From positions 10,779,958-10,843,957 of the forward strand of contig NC_084672.1 of NCBI RefSeq assembly GCF_028389875.1: a stretch of DNA of 64,000 nucleotides. Direction: 5' to 3'. The DNA comes from Rhea pennata. Lineage: Eukaryota; Chordata; Aves; Rheiformes; Rheidae. The position numbers and the translations under genes are program-made. Numbering within the stretch: position 1 is the stretch's first letter; every line of letters begins with the position of its first letter. The notes below the pieces were generated by a model, which did no database searches, had not been told where the DNA came from, and saw only the letters and a list, made by a program, of their open reading frames with translations. Below, one piece after another: positions 52,601 through 61,000 of this stretch.

Positions 52601-55600
52601 GTTCTTTAGTCTTCTGGTGGTAACAGTTCCCTACGGATCTTAAAAGCGACGCCTGTCTCATAGCGAATCGACGCAGAGAACTTTCATTTGCCCACGTGGA
52701 AAGACTGACGGCGGAGGTATCAACCACGATTCCCGGCGCAGCGCAGCCGCGCGGTCCTCGGGGGCGACGAGCTCGAGGCACCCGCGACGCCGCGCCGCGA
52801 GCCACCCCGCCGGGGCGCGGGAAGCGCCCACGGCGCCCGCGGCCTCCCGGCGATCGGCCGCTAAAACCTCGCGAAGGGGCTGAGCTCGAAGGCAGAGCCG
52901 GCGTCCGGTAACGAGCTGCAGACTGCTCTATCCCGGTAATTCCCCGACCTCGGAAAGAACGTTACCGTCTGCATTTTTACCTCTGCTCAGGAGAGGGGCC
53001 AGCGGAGAGTTCAAATTAAATGTCTAGCCTGCACGTGGATTTAAAAAAGTGCTGTAAGTGACGAGCACTGAAACAGAGATTCAGCCCTTGCTCGAGCAGC
53101 GGCCGTAAAGCTCGCAGCCGGCTTCGCCGCCGCCGCTTTCCCTCGTTCGGAGACAGGCAAGTGCTAAGAAACGTTGGGGGGGGACTTCCAAGGATTGAGA
53201 AATCCTCAGGAATTTATTTTAATAGCCACTGCTAGATACATACATACTAGAGACAAAATACCTAATATAATTCACATTACATTGGGATATTCCAAACTCA
53301 GACAACATTTATTTCTTGTAACTAAAGAGTTCATCTAATTGAAATGAGATTTGGACATAAAATTTAGCAGAAATGGATCAGATCCTTTGAACTACACAAT
53401 GGAAAAATAGTAGACACAGTGAGATCATTAGTTAGTACCTTGCAATGAGTTGGAAACAGAAGAGATGTCTGGGTCCCTTATAACTATTTATCGGCAGGTA
53501 ATTTTTGGTCTGTTGGAAAGTGTCTGCCAAGGCAGCAAGAAGCACAGAACTGATGAAAGGAAAAATTCACTATTACCTAACCAGCATGACAGCTCAGGGA
53601 CGGCTGAGGCTGTTCATCGAGAAAATGTCCTCGCAACCACCCACGTTTCCCCAGAGCAGCACGCAGAGGAATGCCTACACATAGGGCTGGTGATAACACA
53701 GAAGTCTCAAGAACACAAAAAGACATTTTACTTTCAGACTTCTTTAAATGTCTCATTTCTATTCCCTCTCCAACAAACAGTTAGATTTTCATGAACACTT
53801 ACAGGAAAATTCTGGGTCAGGCAATCTCACAAACTCATGAAGGGGCTAAAAGTCAACAGCAGAATTCCCGCTCAGCTCCACTGGGAACAAAATCAAGGCA
53901 AACTTATGATTTTGTTCTTTAGTCATTTTAAGGTTGCTTTATGCTGGCAAGTGAAGTTGTTGTTTTCAGAACAGCCTCCTTAAGTTACCTTTAGCTGGCA
54001 AGCACACTTTTTTATGTGAACTTTCTGCATGAGCAAACACACATGCAAAAACACAGACATCATGAACATAGACATCATGTTACGCTGTGTAACAGCAAGC
54101 AAAGAAACAGAGATTATTTTAGCCCATATTCTGCTCACCTCCTCAAAATTAAAAGAATTTTAAGATTTTGAACCCCTCTGAAAAAAGATACTGGCTAAAA
54201 GCAGTAGCAAAGTGGATTTAGGATGGCGATGAAGTGACTGCACATGACAAAAATCAGTTGAGATATGAAAAGAATGAGAATTAAAAATTTAGAGGTAATT
54301 AAAGCCTTGTTTCTGCTTTAGAATACAATTCCTTATCTCGAAAGATTATCTCATTAAAATGTAAAAATAGAGACAATTTGGCCATCCATAATGCCCACTG
54401 AAGGTAGTGGGGGGAATGGGATCCACCACCTTTTGTGATCACGTGTGCTCCTGTTCTTACGGATCAATCCCATCAGGAAAGAGCACTATTAAACGATAAA
54501 GGCAGCTCTTATTAGTCACTTACCAGCCTGCTGATAGTGTTCTGGGGCATCCCTCCCAACTGCTGTCTTCAAGTTTTGAACTGGTGAATAACACAGAGGA
54601 GGCCACTTTCTACGAGCTCTAGACTGGCTCTTCAATTCCAACTGTTGCTGCTCTCCCCTTTTCTACATTTTATATTTCTTCTGTGGGTACAACTGTCTTC
54701 ACTTCCCATTGATGTCATCATTCCTGTCATATATAGGTGTGTTCACAATTCCACTGCTTCCACTTAACACTTCATAACTCACTTCTGTGTTCGGTCCCGA
54801 AGTACAGTATGTAGTAGCAACACCAGCAACCTTGTCTAGTAACATGTACTTAGGACGACAGGGAGATTCGATTACATCCAAAGAGGAATGTGCCTAACTA
54901 CTTGCAGACAGATGTATGGCACGGAGTTCCTATGCAGTGATATTCTGAACCAAACCCTAAACAAACTCCTGCTTGATCTTCATGCCAATCAGACTGAAAT
55001 CAAGCCTCACTAACTACAACTTTGTGTTCCTACTATACTGCAGAAAATTGCAGCATTTTGGAAGATGAGTGAAAACTAACATGAGAATTTTAACTTTGAA
55101 ACTATACACTTTCAGTCCCTAGGGAAAGACAGACCATTTAAACATGCCCATCACTGACACATTTAACATGCTGGTACCACCAACTGCCTGACAGCTGAGC
55201 TTATACTCTTCAATCTTTAATAGCACAAAAATGATACCTGCAATATCAAGACTGAAGCAAATGGCTGCATCAACAACTTTAACCCTATTTAACCAAATGA
55301 AGTTCAGTTTTTGAACACAGGATTTCAAGACACCATACTGGTTTAAAATACTCTAGCAATATTTTAAAATAAGTTAAAAGTTGAGGCTGCATTCTTCCTA
55401 CATATCAGTGTAGCTAATTTGGTGTGACACTAATAGAAGATCCAACAATATCAAACAATGCCAAATTCTACAACTCCTGATAAAATAAATAAATAAATAA
55501 ATAAATAAAAGTACCTCCAAGACATGTGGCTGAGCAAGGAGTAAAGCCAATGTACTCCCAGTCATAAATCAAATTGCCATCTTCAGCATGTGAAAACTCT

Positions 55601-58034
55601 GGTGTGTGAGGGATAGGATCACTGTCACAGGGTGCCTGGTGACATCCTCGTTCTGTTGGTGGCTTCACATCTTCACATTCCTCCTCCGGCAGTTCCACCT
55701 CAGTCTGTGTAAAAGCGAGAAGAATTCGGCACTTCACGTCCCGCACCTGTATGCCATTGCCACATGTGGCACTGCACGGAGACCAGGGCTCTGGAATAAA
55801 CCTGCAAATAACCACAGTGCAGCAGAGACATTTGCATTTAATTTCGCATACTTACGCCTGCATGTACCCAGTCAAAACGCAGCTCAAAGATATAAATGTA
55901 TGCATTATATGCCAAGGAGATAATACATAATGCTACTTGATGGTTAAATAATCATAATTATTTAAATCTCTCACTTGTCTCTCATCCAAAACCATCTCTC
56001 AAAATTCATTAAATACAACAGAAAAAAAGGAGGGAGAGAGGGGAAGGAAGGAAAAAGTAAAAAGAAGAAAAATCATGAGGAACAGGGAAAGCTCTTTCCT
56101 TTCTGAGGGGGAAAGGACATCACCTAAAGGTTTTCCCAAACTCCGTAAATGGTGTAAAAAGGAAAAAAATAAAAAAGGAGAAACTCCAGGAACACATGCA
56201 TGCATACATACATATACATATATATGATTCAAGGGCTCTCCAGGTATGCAAAGTTACGCATATGCCAAAGGTATATTTGCAGTCTCTAAATTTCCGCAAA
56301 GGGCTGTCACTGTACCTCATAGTAACCACGATGAACTAAAGAAAGGCCCTTTTCAAATGTAGCTGTCTCCAGTGCCCAACATTTAGGCTGCTATTCAGAT
56401 CTAATCTCATAAAAAGTCCTTCATCTTCAATAAAGAGGTCTAACCTGCTCAGTTTATAATCCATCATTTCTATCAGAAAGCTTTTATACTCCCAATGAAC
56501 TATAATAAAATCTTGCTTTACAGATCATCAATTTAATGAAGAAAGGGGGTTTTAGTCTATAATATTCTCTTACTTCAAGGGTCACATTCATATCCAATAG
56601 TAATTTTCAAAATGACACTAAAGCCAAGAGGCCGAGTTTCATTAACAAAGTCATCTTGGTTGGCTTTGGGGTACAATTTACATGAAATCAAATATAGAGT
56701 TTTCTCAAGAAATTGCAATTGCTTCTTTTTATTATAGGTTCAAATGCAGCTGACGATTGAAAAATAGATGGGAGAAATATGGGAATTTATATGACCAATG
56801 CTAAAAATGTTTCTAGGAGAAAAATCCAAATCAGGATCCAAAGATTTCCCTCCTCTTTGATTAAAAATAACGTTTACTGCAAGAAAGCAGCCTTAAGAAC
56901 ATAAGTCATGGAAGATGAACAAAAGCAAGTATTTACACTCCGTGTACACACTAAACATCGAAAAATGTCAACACAGTGTGGTTGATTCTGCGGACAAGTT
57001 AATCATCTTGAGCCACCTATTTCTTGCCAGTATACACAGAGGAAGAATCGAAGGAGAAAGGAGGCCAGATGACTGGGCAGCCCGCAAGGATACTCAGCAC
57101 AGCCTGGGGGCGGCCACCCAACACGTCCTGCAGAAGAGCGGAGAAGAGCTATTCTTCCCTCCTCTAATAAAAGTTACAAGGTAGCTGACTATTCTTCAAA
57201 GAGCTCTTGAGGAAATACCTTTTTAACTCTACTGAAAAGATAAGTGAAGAGGTCAAAGTTTGCCACTTCCAGGTTTCCTTAACAGAGCCTCAAAGTTTTA
57301 GTCACATGGCTCTTGCTGCTGACAGGCTTCAGTGAGGAGCTCAGTATTCCCAACGCCTCCTGAAACCAAGGAAAGCTAAGAATATTCTTCACTTCACAAG
57401 TCCAACAATCTTGGAAGTACATGACCAGACCAATTTTTATTGGAAGGATATTGTCAAAATGGTGGATGAGGTACCCTACAGTTACAAAAACAGCGTAAAT
57501 GCCACACTGGTACCACCCAAAGGCCAATCTAGTCCACAGACACAGCTGATGGGTCAATGTCTAGATGCTTTTGACAACAAATTCTAACCGAACATCTGTG
57601 GGAAAAGCTGCTACAAAGGAAGGATTTCTCTTACCCCACAGCTAAAATCACCTTCACCCTGAATCAGATTTCACAATCTTTCCAAAGAGAGCCATGCGGA
57701 CCACTTAGGTTCGCCACGTCAGAATGGCGCTGATCCAGCAAAACAATTAAGCACATGCCTAACTTTGAGCATAGTAGCAGACCTTTGAAGTCAGCAAGAC
57801 TATAACACGCTCAGAGTTAAACCTGCACTCAAGAGCTTTATTGGATCAAGTCCATTGTGGACAGGCATAAAAAAATTCTGATTTTGCTCTCCAAAATTCA
57901 TCTGTTTCTAGGGAATATATAACTCTATTTGCAGTCATGAATCTTATTTGAAAAATAGAACTAATGGACATCCATAGTTAGATTTGCTCAGTGTTCAAAC
58001 CACACCTACCACTTTACGGTTTGAAAGAAAAGAA

Positions 58035-58078
<44 letters not shown>

Positions 58079-61000
58079 GGGGGGGGGGGAAGCATGACAG
58101 CAGCATACCAGAAATTAGTATTAATTTTGTATACTGTTAGTTGAATGCATTAAAGCATTCCAAAAATAATGTATGATGCATTCCTTCAAAATCCCGTATA
58201 ACTGTTTGAAAGGAAAATTTGAACCACAGCAATTCTTTCATTCAGCAACCAATTGATTTATAAAGAAACTTAGAAAATTCTAAGCATTCTTCCTTTGACT
58301 TATAGCAAGGCTATATTGTAATAGAGGTTTTCCTGTTGAATATTAGTGTCTGGGATCTTATAGTGAAGTGTAAAATTAAAAAAAATATAATAATAATTTT
58401 TTTTATTCTACCTTGCCATTTGCTAGACTAGTCACGTGACTACCTAGCCACCAAAATCCCCAATAATAGAACTTTCCAGGGGAAGACCTTTTTAATGTCA
58501 TACTTTATATTAAGTACTTTTAACAGAAGCCAGTGGAAGCTGATAATACAAAACGAGAGCATGGAATTGGCTGAACAGTGTCAGAGCTCTAGAGAATAGA
58601 GGTTGGTGTTTTAGCTAAATTTTGAGTTTGAACAGATGATATTTTTTTAAAAAAAATTATTTAAGATATGCACCTCCAAAGCCTGTAAGAGAGATCATTA
58701 AAGTAAATTATCCTTCAGCCTCAGAAGTGATTTATTTTTAATTGGTTGACATTCACAGCACACACAGCAATGATTTGGACTCAGTAATTCTCTGAAGCAA
58801 ATGGAAATTTACTCTCCTTTGATTAAGGTACACTCAGAGTGATCTCGGGTGAGGATTAAGTAGTATCAAAGCACTACTTGTATTGCAATGCCCTGCAGAT
58901 CATTAGGGATTTATAATGGAACAGAGAGAATCATGGTAATTCTGAAAATTTTCTGAGCCCTTTAAGTTTGTAGATGAGACTCCTTTTCTTCTTTCTGATA
59001 AAAAGAAAAAAAAAAAAAGGAAAGAAAAGCCGCAAAGGAGAGCAGACACAGCTTTTCACAATCAGTCTTTTTGTACAGTCATTCTTACCAGTGCAATACA
59101 CACATCAAATGCTACTAAAATTATTTGCACAGTTATAAATGATGCACACGCTGCAGTCACAGTGGAGAATATATCTCCTACACGGTATTATCAGTCTAAC
59201 AGTAAGGGAAGAGTGCATTCACTTGGCACACTTGGAAAAACTACTGACAGTAAAACTGGGACAGACTAGCCCAACCCAACCTAATCAAATCTGGCCTGAA
59301 AACAACCCAGCACAGCCTTCTGCAGCACTCTTAACAACTTGGAGAACGTGGTGTCTCTTACTATTTTCCTATTGCCTACAGTCCTTGCTTTCAGTTAAGG
59401 CAGGAAATGCCTAAATCCTGAAAAAAGGCTGCTCTTGTGATATTTGCAGTCCCACCCTACAGATTCAAGGAGCCTGGATAAAAGTTTGCGGAGGCATCTG
59501 AAACGCTGGCTGCTTACTGGAGCAGCACTGGCACCCTGCTCATCACTGAACCACCACTGTCGCCTGCTCTAAGCAGAGCTGCATTACTACACATTTTATT
59601 AACCCCAAGCCTAATGTGTTTGACTAAATGATCACTCCACTTTCAGAGACAAAGCACGGAAAAATGTTTAATTCTTTATTATCGATCACACGGTGGGAAA
59701 GTTGCTGTAAAAATGACTCATCAATGCAATGAGCAGGAGCCTTTGTGATACTGCATTTCACTTTGAGCTAGTGCAACTCTATGAACCCTGTGATTAGTTT
59801 TTAGCTCGGATTGCTGAAAAAACATGCTTCTGAAAACATTTTAATTTTGTCCTGAACCACGAGAAAGAAAGGCAGTGAGGTGTCTATTTCTTTAGCTTGT
59901 GATTAAAAGAAGGGTGCAAAATTATGCTGAAGCTTCTCTGTGAATCTCACTGTAACTAAGAAGGCTCAAGGGAGGAACATTTAAAATAATGATTGGTATC
60001 AACTGTCATCACATTCCACAACTAAAAACTGAAAAGGTCAGACCTACATTTTTCTTGGCCTCACTTTAAGGGCAGTCATTTTTTATTTTTCTAATAATAA
60101 AAAAGAAAAAAAGCTTTTGAACATTCACCCTCTATAAAAATTCAGGATACCAGCCATGGTAGACCACAGCGGCAGAAATATTTATCTTCCACAAGCTAGT
60201 TTGGCATATTCATCATTTGTGGGTTCTAAAATGCAGCTGCATTTATTCTCTTATTTATTATCAACTAAAGTATCACCCAAAAGCACAGAAAAATAATTGT
60301 AATAAAAGGATGGACTAGAAGTTGAGACTCCATATTGTGGTTTTAGTTTGGATGACAAGAGAGTAACTAAGACTGGAAGCAATGCCGTTCTACCAAGGAT
60401 GTGATAAATCCCCAGGGAGGCAAAGATGGACAATGATTTATTATGCTGTGCCATGTATAAATTACATAAAGCAAAAGTTATACATATCCAAAGCAGAGGG
60501 AAATACTGTTATAATTTATTCTGGGAGGAGTAACAACCTTTTGTTACAGTTTCTCTTTATATCCTAATCTCTGACCCAAGTATCGTAATGCAGCTGAAAA
60601 AGACTGGAGCAGTTAGGGCATGAGATTTAAAGCATCATGCAAGAAACTGCTCTGTTTGCCAAACACTACTCAGGTGACCAACAGGCAACCCAAGAAAAGG
60701 AACGAAAGTAGAATTGTTCAGCTCTGTTGGAAAACGTGGTCTTGAATAACCAGTTTCAATGGCTGTGGCTCCTTTTAAGCCCTTCATCTCCTGTTACAGG
60801 GTAGTGAGACATACAGTACAGTTGACTCTAGCTGGAAGCCAGGCATCAGTCTACATTATTCACTATTCTCAGCAAGGTAATCTCAACTTTATTATTTTTT
60901 ACTTCTCCTCACTTGCCAGCTTCCTCAGAAGAACAAGGATCAGAGCAAGTGCTGCTAGAAGACATCATCAGCAAGAGAAAACTAATAGGGAATCTGGCTG

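Larger units (their letters stand above)
48334..55514 (-). other. ADAMTSL3 intron (7.2 kb) with CpG island
   Basis: A large intron containing a CpG island (52670-53150), G runs at 52042-52050 and 52111-52124, an A18-A19 run near 52446-52463, and a moderately GC-rich patch near 50340-50530. No coding exon was recognised. Confidence 0.6.
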
